The notes under the pieces: generated by a model
Databases searched by the model: none
Told to the model about the DNA's origin: nothing
What the model saw: the letters and a program-made list of their open reading frames with translations, nothing else
In this document: positions 22,176 through 30,615 of the stretch, piece by piece
Position numbering within the stretch: position 1 is the stretch's first letter
How the letters are laid out: each line of letters begins with the position of its first letter
Program-made: the position numbers and the translations under genes
NCBI GenBank assembly: GCA_020024735.1
Contig: JAHHTI010000003.1
Location: 1-31,826 of the forward strand
Source of the DNA: Mycoplasmataceae bacterium
GTDB taxonomy: Bacteria > Bacillota_I > Bacilli_A > Mycoplasmatales > Mycoplasmoidaceae
Direction of reading: 5' to 3'
Length of the DNA stretch: 31,826 nt

Positions 22176-23018
22176 ATGAAAAATTCAAAAGAAGTTACTA
22201 AAGAAACCATAGTTGAATTTAAAAACGTATTTTTCTCTTATCAAAATGACAACCATTATAACCTAAATGATGTAAGTTTTACCATCAAGGAAAATGAGTA
22301 TTTGTGTATCATTGGTCATAATGGTTCGGGAAAATCTACTATTTCTAAAGTTCTTTCTGGTTTATTAAAACCAGCATCTGGGGATATTTTTATTAAGGGT
22401 GAAAAAGTTACCCACAATAATATTATGCGTTTAAAAAAGAATATCGGGATTATCTTTCAAAATCCGGACAATCAATTTGTTGGTATTACTGCTGAAGATG
22501 ACATTGCCTTTGGATTAGAAAACTATATGATACGGAATGAAAAGATGCAAGAAATCATTGAAACCTCTGCCAAGATTATTGATATTACTCCTTTATTAAA
22601 AAAAGAAGTACACGCCTTATCAGGAGGACAAAAACAAAAAGTCGCTATTACTTCAATTCTTTCTTTACTACCTTCTGTGATTATTTTTGATGAATCAACT
22701 TCAATGTTAGATCCACGTGCTAAGAATGAATTAAAAGCTTTAATGTACTTTTTAAAAACCGAACTTAATAAAACCATTATTTCCATTACTCATGATATGG
22801 AAGAATTGAAACAAGCTGACCGAATTATTTTTATGTCTAAAGGACAAATTATTGCCAATGATGAACCTTTAAAATTATTATTTGATTACCAATTTATGAA
22901 AGAACATGCTTTAGATGTACCTTATGATTTACAAGTAGTACATGCTTTAAAAGATTTAGGTGTGAATATTGAAAAGACTTTAGATCATCAAGTATTAATT
23001 AAAAAGGTGGCCCAATGA
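22176..23018 (+). CDS. ecfA1: Energy-coupling factor transporter ATP-binding protein EcfA1
   Basis: 280 residues, normal length. One of two ABC ATPases that power ECF vitamin uptake with EcfT and interchangeable substrate-binding S subunits. Walker A GHNGSGKS at 47-54, Q-loop IIFQNPDNQF around 93-101, signature LSGGQKQKV at 148-156, Walker B SVIIFDES at 167-174, D-loop MLDP, H-loop His in ITHDMEEL. The NPDNQ motif after the Q-loop is typical for EcfA1. Its stop overlaps the ecfA2 ATG by 4 bases (ATGA). No S subunit is encoded in the window, so the module probably serves S proteins encoded elsewhere (a group II ECF system). Confidence 0.94.
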   Translation: MKNSKEVTKETIVEFKNVFFSYQNDNHYNLNDVSFTIKENEYLCIIGHNGSGKSTISKVLSGLLKPASGDIFIKGEKVTHNNIMRLKKNIGIIFQNPDNQFVGITAEDDIAFGLENYMIRNEKMQEIIETSAKIIDITPLLKKEVHALSGGQKQKVAITSILSLLPSVIIFDESTSMLDPRAKNELKALMYFLKTELNKTIISITHDMEELKQADRIIFMSKGQIIANDEPLKLLFDYQFMKEHALDVPYDLQVVHALKDLGVNIEKTLDHQVLIKKVAQ

Positions 23019-24250
23019 AAGTAAATAATAATGCGATTGTTATTGAAAATTTATATACTATCTATAATGAAAAGACTCCCCAAGCTTTTTTAGCTTTAAG
23101 AAATATTAATTATGCTTTTGAAAAAGGGAAGATTTATTTCATTATTGGTAAATCAGGGTGTGGAAAATCTACACTACTTTCTTACTTTAATGGTTTATCT
23201 TATCCTAAATATGGAAGTGTGAAGATTAATAACTTTAATCTTGAATCAAAGAAAAATTTAAACGAAATTATCCATGCTGAAATTTATGCTGAAAATTTAG
23301 ATTTATCTCACAAGTTTAAAAAAAAATATGATGCTTCAAAACACAAAATCATTATTTTGCAATGTAGTGCAGATGCTAAAAAATACCCGGTGTCTTTAAA
23401 ATTTAGCGCTACTAAAAGAGACCAAGTTTATGCCATTAAAAATATTAAAAAAATGTTACCTTTATCTCACAAGACTTTGCAATCTAAATTCTTTGCATTA
23501 GTTGTAGATAAAGAATATGTTAGTGATTATCCTGTTATCAATATGAATGATGTAAAAGATTATTCATCATCTTACTTTACTGGTAAACGATGGGAAAAAC
23601 ATAAAATAAAAAATTATAAAGAGTTAAGAAAACAAGTGGGGGTAGTTTATCAATTCCCTGAATATCAATTATTCAAATCAACCATTTTAGAAGATGTAGC
23701 ATTCGGTCCTATTAATTTAGGATTTTCTAAAGAAGAAGCACATCAAGCATCAATTAAAACTTTAGCAAAACTAGGGATTGGTGATGAATATTTAGATAAG
23801 TCTCCTTTTGGTTTATCGGGAGGACAAAAAAGAAGAGTAGCCTTAAGTGGTATTTTGGCAATTAATCCTGATATTTTAGTATTTGATGAACCAACGGCTG
23901 GATTAGATCCTCAGGGTGAAAGAGAAATGTTACAAATTATGTTAGATGCGAAGCAAGAAGGAAAAACAGTGTTTGTGGTAACCCATTCCATGGAACAAGT
24001 GTTAGAAATTGCAGATGAAGTGGTTGTTATTGATGATGGACAAATTATTAAGGCTGGAACTCCTTATGAAATTTTCAATGATGAAAAGATTACTGAAATT
24101 GCTTCTGTAGTCCTTCCTAAAACCATTAGTTTTATCAATGATTTAATTAAAATTGATAAAAAATATGAAATACTATATAAGTATCAACCACGGAATGCTA
24201 AAGAGTTAGCTAATTGTTTATTAAAAATTAAGAAAGGTCAGCATGCTTAA
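23015..24250 (+). CDS. ecfA2: Energy-coupling factor transporter ATP-binding protein EcfA2 with a 120-residue insertion
   Basis: 411 residues against the usual 280-290. Walker A GKSGCGKS at 45-52, Q-loop VVYQFPEYQLF at about 210-220 (the PE.QLF motif marks EcfA2), LSGGQKRRV at 267-275, Walker B ILVFDEPTAGLDP at 287-299, and H-loop VTHSMEQV. The extra length lies between the first strand-loop (GSVKINN) and the Q-loop, about residues 78-198. It is Lys-rich with possible beta strands (KIIILQCSADAKKYPVSLKF), then NMNDVKDYSSSYFTGKRWE. The motor motifs are intact, so the protein should be active. It overlaps ecfA1 by 4 bases and ecfT by 8 bases, pointing to coupled translation. Confidence 0.93.
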   Translation: MKVNNNAIVIENLYTIYNEKTPQAFLALRNINYAFEKGKIYFIIGKSGCGKSTLLSYFNGLSYPKYGSVKINNFNLESKKNLNEIIHAEIYAENLDLSHKFKKKYDASKHKIIILQCSADAKKYPVSLKFSATKRDQVYAIKNIKKMLPLSHKTLQSKFFALVVDKEYVSDYPVINMNDVKDYSSSYFTGKRWEKHKIKNYKELRKQVGVVYQFPEYQLFKSTILEDVAFGPINLGFSKEEAHQASIKTLAKLGIGDEYLDKSPFGLSGGQKRRVALSGILAINPDILVFDEPTAGLDPQGEREMLQIMLDAKQEGKTVFVVTHSMEQVLEIADEVVVIDDGQIIKAGTPYEIFNDEKITEIASVVLPKTISFINDLIKIDKKYEILYKYQPRNAKELANCLLKIKKGQHA

Positions 24251-25508
24251 GAAACTTTTTTCTAGTAATAGTGAAAAATTCTCAATGAACAAGTTGCCAC
24301 TTAATAAAAGGGTGCATCCTGGGATTAAGTTTTTTTGTTTCATTATTATGGTAATTTTTGCTTTTATGGCTAATACTTTCTTTACTTTAATTATTTTTAC
24401 CTCTTTTTTATTATTGCTATATGGATTATGTAAGATTGGTAAAAGAAACTTTATGGCAATTTTAAAGACGATGCTCATTATGTTTAGTATCTTTTGTTTA
24501 ATTAACTGAATCTTCTATAAGAATCCTGTGTGTTTTAGTATTGAAAACTTTAATATCCTTGGTTATCAAAGTTATTTACAGAAATTAGATTGAGCTCAAT
24601 CTAATGGTGATATTTATATCTCAAAAATATGAGGAGGGAATGTTTTACCTTTAGGAAATGCGATTACTCAAGATATGGTTAAATATTTTGCTGATCCTGC
24701 TAATGATATGATGAATCATATTAATAAATGAGCAACTGCTAATGGTTATGATGAAAGTAAATTAACACCTTTTCTTAATGGTAGTTTATTATCATGATTA
24801 GATACTGCAGATAAGAAGAAAGTTTTTGTTTATTTAATGAACAATAAGTTTACCTTTGAAGGAATCAAATATAATGTTTATTTTGTTCATGCCTTAGGTA
24901 GTAGTGATAGTATTGTTTATAACCCTTATATGAGTGCTATCTATAACACTAATTGATATACCTTAAGTCCATGTGCAATTATTAGAGCAGCTTATATTTC
25001 TATTAAGATTACTTGTATTTTATTAGCGAGTGCGATGTTAACTGAAACTACTACATCTGTCGAACTTTCTACTGGATTAGAAACCATCCTTTCGCCTTTA
25101 AAGATTATTAAATTCCCTGTCAATGAAGCAGCCACTATTATTGCCGTAGCGATTCGATTTATTCCTTCTTTATTATCTGAATCTAAAAGAATTTTAAATG
25201 CCCAAGCTTCCCGGGGTGTGGATTTTAATAATGGAAATATCTTTGTTAAACTAAAAGCCTTAGTTTCTTTAGTTGTTCCTTTATTTTCGATTGCTTTCAA
25301 AAACTCGGATGAATTAGCGAATGCCATGGATGCTCGAGGTTATGATCCCAAAGCTTACCGTACTAAGTATCGAATTTTTAAATTTTCAATGTATGATTTC
25401 TTTTTAGTTTTATTAGTGGTCTTCTTTGCTTCTTTTGTCGCGGCTATTAAATTTACCAATGTCTTCTTTGTTTTCTTTGGAATAGCTGAAGGAGAATTAG
25501 CTTTCTAA
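24243..25508 (+). CDS. ecfT: Energy-coupling factor transporter transmembrane protein EcfT, with a large extramembrane insertion
   Basis: 421 residues against about 265 in typical EcfT, with several UGA Trp codons. EcfT is the membrane scaffold joining the ATPases to the S subunit. N-terminal hydrophobic helices span about 28-90. A hydrophilic insertion of about 150 residues (about 92-240, Trp/Asn/Tyr-rich) follows before the remaining helices. The two EcfT coupling motifs are present: NAQASRGVDF (Ala-Ser-Arg-Gly about 322-325) and MDARGYDP (Ala-Arg-Gly about 364-366). These insert into the ATPases. The final segment has two TM helices. It overlaps ecfA2 by 8 bases and truA by 1. Family call is secure; the insertion's role is unknown. 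Confidence 0.9.
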
Positions 25509-26236
25509 TGAATTATAAGGTTACCCTTACTTATAAAGGTACTCATTTTCATGGGTGGGCAATTCAAAAAGATGTTTTTACCATCCAAGGATATTTAGAA
25601 GATTTATTGGAAGAATTATTTCATTTAAAAATTAAAATTAATGCTTCAGGGAGAACAGATGCTTATGTTCATGCCATTGGACAAGTAGTAAGCTTTAAAC
25701 ATCCGGAATTAAACCTGCGCCCACAAGCTTTAATGAAAGCTATTAATTCAAAAACGAATAATGATGTGAAGGTGGTTAAAGTAGAGGTGGTAGAAGATGA
25801 ATTTCACGCCCGCTTTTCTGCTCATTCTAAAACCTACTGTTATAAAATTAATACCAATAAGCATTATAATGTTTTCGAACATGAATTGGTTTATCAATAC
25901 AACCAACTGATTAATATTAAAAAAATTAAAAAAATATTACCCCTTTTTATTAAGAAACAAAACTTCTTATCTTTCTCTACTTCCACCATTAGTGATACTG
26001 TGCGTGAAATCTACGATATTAAAATTAAACAAGTAGATGATTATGTCATGATATATGTCACAGCTAATGGTTTTTTACGTAATATGGTAAGAATGATTGT
26101 GGGAACTTTCTTAGCCTACAATGAAGGTAAAATTAGTGAAGAAACCATTATTGATGCTTTTGCTCATCCTATTAAAGGAAAATCTATTTACAAAGCTCCC
26201 GGTTGTGGTCTATATTTATTAAAAGTCATCTATTAA
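25508..26236 (+). CDS. truA: tRNA pseudouridine synthase A
   Basis: 242 residues, the usual size. It converts uridines 38-40 of the tRNA anticodon arm to pseudouridine. The TruA signature SGRTDAYVHAIGQV places the catalytic Asp at residue 51, and other family motifs appear as FHARFSAHSKTYCYKI and ANGFLRNMVRMIVGT. The start FHGWAIQKDVFTIQGYLE matches the N-terminal Y.G..f.GwQ..... TvQ..LE motif. The ATG overlaps the ecfT stop (TAATG), the same ecf-truA order as in Bacillus and other Firmicutes. Confidence 0.95.
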   Translation: MNYKVTLTYKGTHFHGWAIQKDVFTIQGYLEDLLEELFHLKIKINASGRTDAYVHAIGQVVSFKHPELNLRPQALMKAINSKTNNDVKVVKVEVVEDEFHARFSAHSKTYCYKINTNKHYNVFEHELVYQYNQLINIKKIKKILPLFIKKQNFLSFSTSTISDTVREIYDIKIKQVDDYVMIYVTANGFLRNMVRMIVGTFLAYNEGKISEETIIDAFAHPIKGKSIYKAPGCGLYLLKVIY

Positions 26237-26286
26237 GATAAAGTGAATATGATAAAATCATAATACATATATTTAAGGAGTTATTT

Positions 26287-26712
26287 ATGCAATTTAAATT
26301 TAAGAAATTAATCCCTAATGTGATTGGGATTAAACTACCAGCAATCGAAGGTGATGCTGGATATGATTTGTATGCAGCTGAAGATAAAATTATTCCAGCG
26401 CATGGTAGTGGAAGTGTTAAAACTGGCATTGCCGTCCAATTACCACCAGGTTATTGATTTGAAATTATGCCTAAATCAGGGTTAGCAACTAAACATGATA
26501 TTAGTGTTCATAATGGAGTAGTGGACAATGGTTATCGTGGTGAAGTGATTGTTCATCTTTATAATCATGGTAAAGAAGATTATTCTTTTAAGAAAGATGA
26601 TAAAATAGCCCAAGGGGTTATCCGCCAACAAATTGTTATTGAATTAGAAGAAGTTGACACTCTTAGTGATACTTCAAGAGGTAGTCAAGGTTTTGGTTCA
26701 ACCGGTAAATAA
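26287..26712 (+). CDS. dut: dUTP diphosphatase (trimeric dUTPase)
   Basis: 141 residues, one UGA Trp. It hydrolyses dUTP to dUMP and pyrophosphate, keeping uracil out of DNA. All five trimeric dUTPase motifs are visible: AGYDLYA (1), MPKSGLA (2), NGVVDNGYRGEV (3), KDDKIAQGV (4) and RGSQGFGSTG (5). The ATG at 26287 is preceded by AAGGAG. A CATAAT box at 26259-26264 may be its own -10. Its stop codon abuts, with no gap, the stop of the convergent PEBP gene. Confidence 0.96.
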
Positions 26713-27231
26713 TTATTTTACCACCGGATATTTCATTTTTAAGCAAGCTGTGGCTAGAATATGTCCTTCACTAGCTTGATAAAATTCATTGATTCAATAA
26801 CCAGGTTTTAAGTCTAACATTGTATCTAAAGCATAGACAGTTATTTGATAGGTATGAGTCTTATCAGGTGGAGCACATCCGCCATAACCACTAAAATTAG
26901 CATCACTTTCATTTCCTAAAAGAGGTGAACTTCAAGATGTTTTTGATTGAATTAAATTTGGTTGCAAACGACTAGCATCTTCTTCTAGACACATTAGTTG
27001 CGGATCAATGTTAATTACTCCTCAATGGATTCAACAAAAACCACAAACTGGAATGGCATCCGGATCATCAAAAACTAAGGCGATACTTTTAGTGTTTTCT
27101 GGTAAATCTTCTCAAGCAATATGGAAAGATTTTAAATTAATACCATTAACAATATCATTAGTATTTGGAGTATTATTACCAAATGCTAAATCTAAATATC
27201 CATCCTTGACGTTGTGTGAATAAATCTTCAT
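26713..27231 (-). CDS. YbhB/YbcL family (PEBP-like) protein
   Basis: 172 residues, with six UGA Trp codons that split it in a standard-code reading. The phosphatidylethanolamine-binding-like fold is recognised from FHIAWEDLPENTKSIALVFDD (family S...ls.P...P..TksyAl...DPDAp), then DPDAIPVCGFCWIHWGVINI and GYGGCAPPDKTHTYQITVYAL (family Y.GP.PP.G.HrY...vyAL). The family has an anion-binding pocket near the conserved Asp and His. The bacterial role is unclear. It follows the DivIVA-domain gene by 12 bases and ends directly against dut, with a short GGTAAA/TTTACC hairpin spanning both stop codons that might act as a bidirectional terminator. Confidence 0.9.
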
Positions 27232-27243
27232 AATATTTCTGCT

Positions 27244-27603
27244 TTATTTTTTTTGATGAGGTTGTTGTTGATTTGATTGTTGTTGATTTGATAGTTGATC
27301 TTCTACAGTTTTAAGTCTTCGCAACATTGCTTCATTATGATAACCACTTTTATATAATTCTTCAATTTGTGTATCTTTACAATTGATAATACCTTCTTTT
27401 TCGCTAATCAATTGCTTAAGTTGAATAATTTCATTGTCTAAATCACTATTTTTTTGTACTAAAGCTTCATTTAGTGAAGTTAGTTCACGAATTTTTTTGA
27501 TTAAATCATCTAAGAAACTATCTACTTCATGGGGGTCATATCCCTTAGCACGAGAAGAAAACTTTTTAGTAATATATTTATTTATCAAATCTTGATTATT
27601 CAT
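27244..27603 (-). CDS. DivIVA-domain protein
   Basis: 119 residues. The N-terminus FSSRAKGYDPHEVDSFLDDL is the DivIVA/GpsB motif (F....rGYd..EVD.FLD.i) that binds membranes and recruits division or polarity proteins. About 60 residues of coiled coil follow (heptad-like LTSLNEALVQKNSDLDNEII), then a Gln/Asn-rich tail (SNQQQSNQQQPHQ). Size is closer to GpsB than to full DivIVA. RBS AAGGAG precedes the ATG. It is cotranscribed with two lipoproteins upstream and the PEBP gene downstream. Confidence 0.85.
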   Translation of the reverse strand: MNNQDLINKYITKKFSSRAKGYDPHEVDSFLDDLIKKIRELTSLNEALVQKNSDLDNEIIQLKQLISEKEGIINCKDTQIEELYKSGYHNEAMLRRLKTVEDQLSNQQQSNQQQPHQKK

Positions 27604-27607
27604 CTTA

Positions 27608-28258
27608 TTACTCCTTACTAGGATTATAAAGACCAGTGATTTGTGCAGTCAACTCTTCTAAAGAGATAGCATTAATAATATCAGTTGTTCCAAATTGATT
27701 TTTTAAGTGTTCAGGGATATCCATTGGTACATTATCGACAATCATGTCACCTGTTTTTTCAATATAATGGAAATTATATGTGTTATCAGGGTTTTTCTTT
27801 AAATTATAGTGATAACTAATTTCAGTTTTAACCTTAACAATCTTTTTTACTTTTGGTTTATTAGGGTCTAAAGCAAATTTACGTAGTTCACTATAACTAA
27901 CATCAATCATAAATTCATCGTTTTTTATACCAAAATGTGAGATATAGTTATCTACATATAAAGAGCTACCATTAGTACCTTTTTGAGCAGCAATTTTCTT
28001 TTCCAAATAGGTTCTATTATTATCAATCATTTTGTTTAAATCTGTTTCTGAGAATAGTGGTCTAATAAGATCACTAGGTTGATATACTGATTGACCAACA
28101 ATCACATTACATGTAACATCACTCGGAAAAGTTGGATCAACAACCTGTTCACCACTACCACCAGATGAACAACTAACTAAGGAAGAAGATAACCCAACGA
28201 CTCCTCCAATAGCACCAAATAATAATAATGATGTTCAAAGTATTTTATGTTTTTTCAT
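27608..28258 (-). CDS. Putative lipoprotein
   Basis: 216 residues with one UGA Trp in the signal peptide. MKKHKILW plus a hydrophobic core and lipobox SSSLVSC give a lipidated Cys at about residue 30, followed by a Ser/Gly linker (SSGGSGE). The mature region (IVGQSVYQPSDLIRPLF, TEISYHYNLKKNPDNTYNFHY, ISLEELTAQI) has no motif I recognise. It is 9 bases downstream of another lipoprotein gene and 4 bases before the DivIVA gene, so one operon. Surface exposure is predicted from the lipobox. Confidence 0.8.
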
Positions 28259-28267
28259 ATGTAGGTC

Positions 28268-29332
28268 CTAATTATTATTGCGTGGAGGGTTTTCGATAGC
28301 TGCTAATAGTTTTTTTATTTCTTTTTCATCACCAGGGATTATTGTTAATCCATAATCTTCCGATCTTGCATAAGTACCTACATTAGGATGTGCATCATCC
28401 ATAAATTTCTTTACATTATAAGAAAAAGAAGAATTAGATACATAAGAATAGTTTGATAGATTAAACATTTGTACATATAACATATCAGCTGTATGACGAT
28501 ATTCTATCAATTGAGAGCCGTGACGAATTTCTGGTATTTCTACTTGTAATGCTTTAAATCTTAAAATTAATAAGTTATCTTTTAAATAATAAGAACTATA
28601 GTGAGCATAAGTACTAGCATTGGTTGGGTTGTTATTTCTATCTAATAATGCCTTGTTTGCAGTGCTTCAATTATTTAATATTTTATTTAATCTATCTTGA
28701 GTAAGACCAAATTTATCGACAACCCCACTAGCACAAGTTTCAGGTTTGTAAATAGGGTCATTATTATCAGCACCTGCTAATGCATTTAGGGGATAAATTT
28801 CTTTTTGCATAAAAATAGTCAATTCTTCGGCATTTACAAAACGTTTACTATTTTTTTGATCAGTTAGCTCACCTTTGTTATCAATTTGATATTTGGCATC
28901 ACAAGAGTAAGATTTGTTAGGGTTAAAAAGATCATCTTGAGGTGTTGGCATTCCGGTATTTTTACCCTTTAAGTTAAATGTTCATGTATAAACAAAAGGT
29001 TTAGCTTTATTATTTTGAGAAAGTGTTCCACGATAAACAATCGATAATACAAAATCATTTAAACTAACAGTTATCTTAAAGTCTTTATCACTAATATTAT
29101 TATTTTTGAATTCTGGTGAAGATTTAGCTTTTCACATTTGGTAGTCTCTAATAATTGACAATGAAGATTCTTTGATGAAAGGTATTAAACTATTGTTAGG
29201 ACTATAAATTACATCTTGTTCAGTCTGTGAGCCACTGCTACAACTTACTAATGTACTAGTAGCAAGAGTAACAGGCAAAATACTAGCGAATACTAAAGCT
29301 GTATTCAATCAAATTTTTTTTCTTAATTTCAT
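28268..29332 (-). CDS. Putative lipoprotein, larger
   Basis: 354 residues; four UGA Trp codons break it in standard code. The signal peptide MKLRKKIWLNTALVF with lipobox TSTLVSC puts Cys at about residue 31, followed by SSGSQTEQD. The mature part contains FKITVSLNDFVLSIVYRGTLS and a Tyr/Asn-rich C-terminal half (YRHTADMLYVQMFNLSNYSY), ending in Arg and Asn residues (PPRNNN). I know no family for it. The ATG at 29332 has GAGGA upstream and a clear TATAAT box at 29360. First gene of the lipoprotein-lipoprotein-divIVA-PEBP operon. Confidence 0.8.
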
Positions 29333-29359
29333 ATTAAACACCAAATCCTCAATATAATT

Positions 29360-29365
29360 ATTATA
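29360..29365 (-). promoter_or_regulatory. Promoter -10 box for the lipoprotein-divIVA operon
   Basis: TATAAT within TTATTATATAATAATTAT on the minus strand, 27 bases before the ATG at 29332. It lies downstream of the rnpB terminator, so the operon starts fresh here. The surrounding palindrome is nearly identical to that at the nusA promoter (4622-4638). Confidence 0.55.
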
Positions 29366-29400
29366 TAATAATTATCAAAAATTAATGAAAGAAATAAATT

Positions 29401-29427
29401 AAAAAAAATACCCCAATTAATGGGGTA
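29401..29427 (-). terminator. Rho-independent terminator of rnpB
   Basis: On the minus strand, TACCCCA pairs with TGGGGTA around a 5-base loop (stem 29421-29427 and 29409-29415), followed by a run of eight T. A clean hairpin plus T-tract placed directly after the RNase P RNA 3' end. Confidence 0.85.
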
Positions 29428-29770
29428 CTAAAAACTATAAGCCATGTTCTGTTCGGACTGGTTATTTATCTAGTTATCACTAACTCCATAGCATCGTTTC
29501 TGCTTCACTAGCTATAGTTCCCTTACCAAAATTTAGGTTTCTCACTTGTGGGGTTTACCGCGTTTCATTTTAATAATCACTTATTAAACTCGTCTCTGTG
29601 GCACCTTAGCAGTTTCTAAACATCTACGAGAGATCTTTTAACTGGCCTTAATTAGTTTCCTAATCATATGCTTTATCTTTTATATGCATACACAAACGCT
29701 ACAATCATCACAGACTGTGTGAGCATGGACTTTCCTCTACATTTTCATGCAGCAACCAGTAGTTTTTAAG
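29428..29770 (-). ncRNA. rnpB: RNase P RNA (catalytic subunit)
   Basis: The minus strand carries the universal RNase P RNA signatures: GAGGAAAGTCCATGCTC (29721-29737), the GGTAAACCCC core (29550s), GAAACC..AAATTTTGG..AGGGAA, and AACATGGCTTATAG near the 3' end. About 343 bases. The 5' TTAAAAACTA and 3' TAGTTTTTA pair as helix P1, fixing the ends to within a few bases. The sequence tracks the Bacillus type B RNA block by block. It begins about 8 bases after the stop of the upstream proline-rich protein gene, so it is either cut from a common transcript or driven by a promoter inside that gene's 3' end. It removes the 5' leader from tRNA precursors. Confidence 0.95.
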
Positions 29771-29778
29771 GAATTTAA

Positions 29779-30516
29779 TTATTTACTTAAAATACCTTCT
29801 AATAAAATTTCTTCTTCTTTCATTGGTATTCTTGCACCTTTAGGTTCATCTTTAGATGCTTTGTCTTTTCCTTTAGCACCTTTCGAATCATTGGCATGCA
29901 TTTCTTTTTCAGCTTGTTCAGCTTCGAGCAAGTCTTTATTAGCAATTGTGAAAGTATTATCTTTTACATCTTTACCTGCCAATAAGTCTTCAAGAATAGG
30001 TGGCTTCTTATCTTCTTTTTCTTCAAAAATCATTTTATCTAAGAAAGCTTTACGACAAGTTAAATCTTTTTCCATTGTAATTAATTGTTTTTGTACTTCA
30101 ATTAATTTTTTCACATGTTTTCGAATAGTCCGAACATCGGGGTTGGTAGATAAATCTAACTTATCTATTTTCATTTTTGAGAAATCATATTTGATATATC
30201 TGGCATTTTCACTAAAAATATCATATTTTCTTTCAGGAACAGGTTCATCTAAATTAGTAGGATTACTCATTATATTAGGTTGTGGAGTACCAAAACTAGG
30301 TTTTCCTGCTACTCCTCCAGGAGGTGGTGGCATTCCGCCAGGTGGTGGAGGAGGAGCAAATCCAGGAGCTTTAGGAGTTGCTGGTGCATTTCCAGGTGCA
30401 GGTGGTGGAGGCATTTTACCCGGAACACTTGGGGGAGGAGTTCCTGGAGCTGGGGGAGTTGGTACACTAGCAGGCTTTACATCTTGCTTTTTATCTTTTT
30501 TACTAAATAATCCCAT
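29779..30516 (-). CDS. Proline-rich, probably cytoskeletal protein
   Basis: 245 residues starting at the MGLF ATG (30516), which has AAGGA upstream; an in-frame ORF 11 codons longer lacks that support. Layout: basic start GLFSKKDKK, a Pro/Gly/Ala tract about residues 20-70 with PPPP and PPPPPGG runs (MPPPPAPG, FAPPPPPGGMPPPPGG), a middle segment FSENARYIKYDFSKMKIDKL, a likely coiled coil at about 120-165 (RTIRKHVKKLIEVQKQLI) and a charged C-terminus. Proline-rich N-termini of this kind occur in Mycoplasma cytoskeleton and attachment-organelle proteins. No transmembrane segment or signal peptide, so cytoplasmic. Function is an inference. Confidence 0.75.
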   Translation of the reverse strand: MGLFSKKDKKQDVKPASVPTPPAPGTPPPSVPGKMPPPPAPGNAPATPKAPGFAPPPPPGGMPPPPGGVAGKPSFGTPQPNIMSNPTNLDEPVPERKYDIFSENARYIKYDFSKMKIDKLDLSTNPDVRTIRKHVKKLIEVQKQLITMEKDLTCRKAFLDKMIFEEKEDKKPPILEDLLAGKDVKDNTFTIANKDLLEAEQAEKEMHANDSKGAKGKDKASKDEPKGARIPMKEEEILLEGILSK

Positions 30517-30553
30517 ATATGTTTTTCCTTTAAATATTACACAATACATATAT

Positions 30554-30559
30554 ATTATA
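30554..30559 (-). promoter_or_regulatory. Extended -10 promoter for the proline-rich protein gene
   Basis: TATAAT on the minus strand preceded by TGC, giving an extended -10 (TGnTATAAT). A TTGAAA lies upstream with only a 14-base spacer, shorter than the usual 16-18, so the extended -10 is probably what matters. Expected leader about 30 bases. Possibly also the source of rnpB transcript. Confidence 0.6.
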
Positions 30560-30603
30560 GCAAATTAAGTTTTTTTCAAGGTGGTGGAAAGCAACTTCTT
30601 TAG

Positions 30604-30609
30604 TATAAT
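30604..30609 (+). promoter_or_regulatory. -10 box giving a predicted leaderless DEAD-box helicase mRNA
   Basis: TATAAT followed by six bases and then the ATG at 30616, so the expected +1 A coincides with the A of the start codon. No Shine-Dalgarno is present. No -35 box is visible. The string TTTAGTATAAT repeats at the rnj promoter. Confidence 0.5.
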
Positions 30610-30615
30610 TTCTAT

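Noticed and set aside
26248..26262. TATGA/TCATA inverted repeat before dut as operator
   Set aside because: Five-base arms are expected by chance in such AT-rich sequence.
28111..28258. Separate start of the lipoprotein at the internal Ile or Val codon
   Set aside because: The upstream ATG gives a proper signal peptide and lipobox once UGA is read as Trp.
29747..30568. Plus-strand ORF of 273 residues with a Gly-rich tract opposite the proline-rich gene
   Set aside because: The Gly-rich run is the complement of the Pro tract and it also spans the RNase P RNA edge; the minus gene has a promoter and ribosome binding site.
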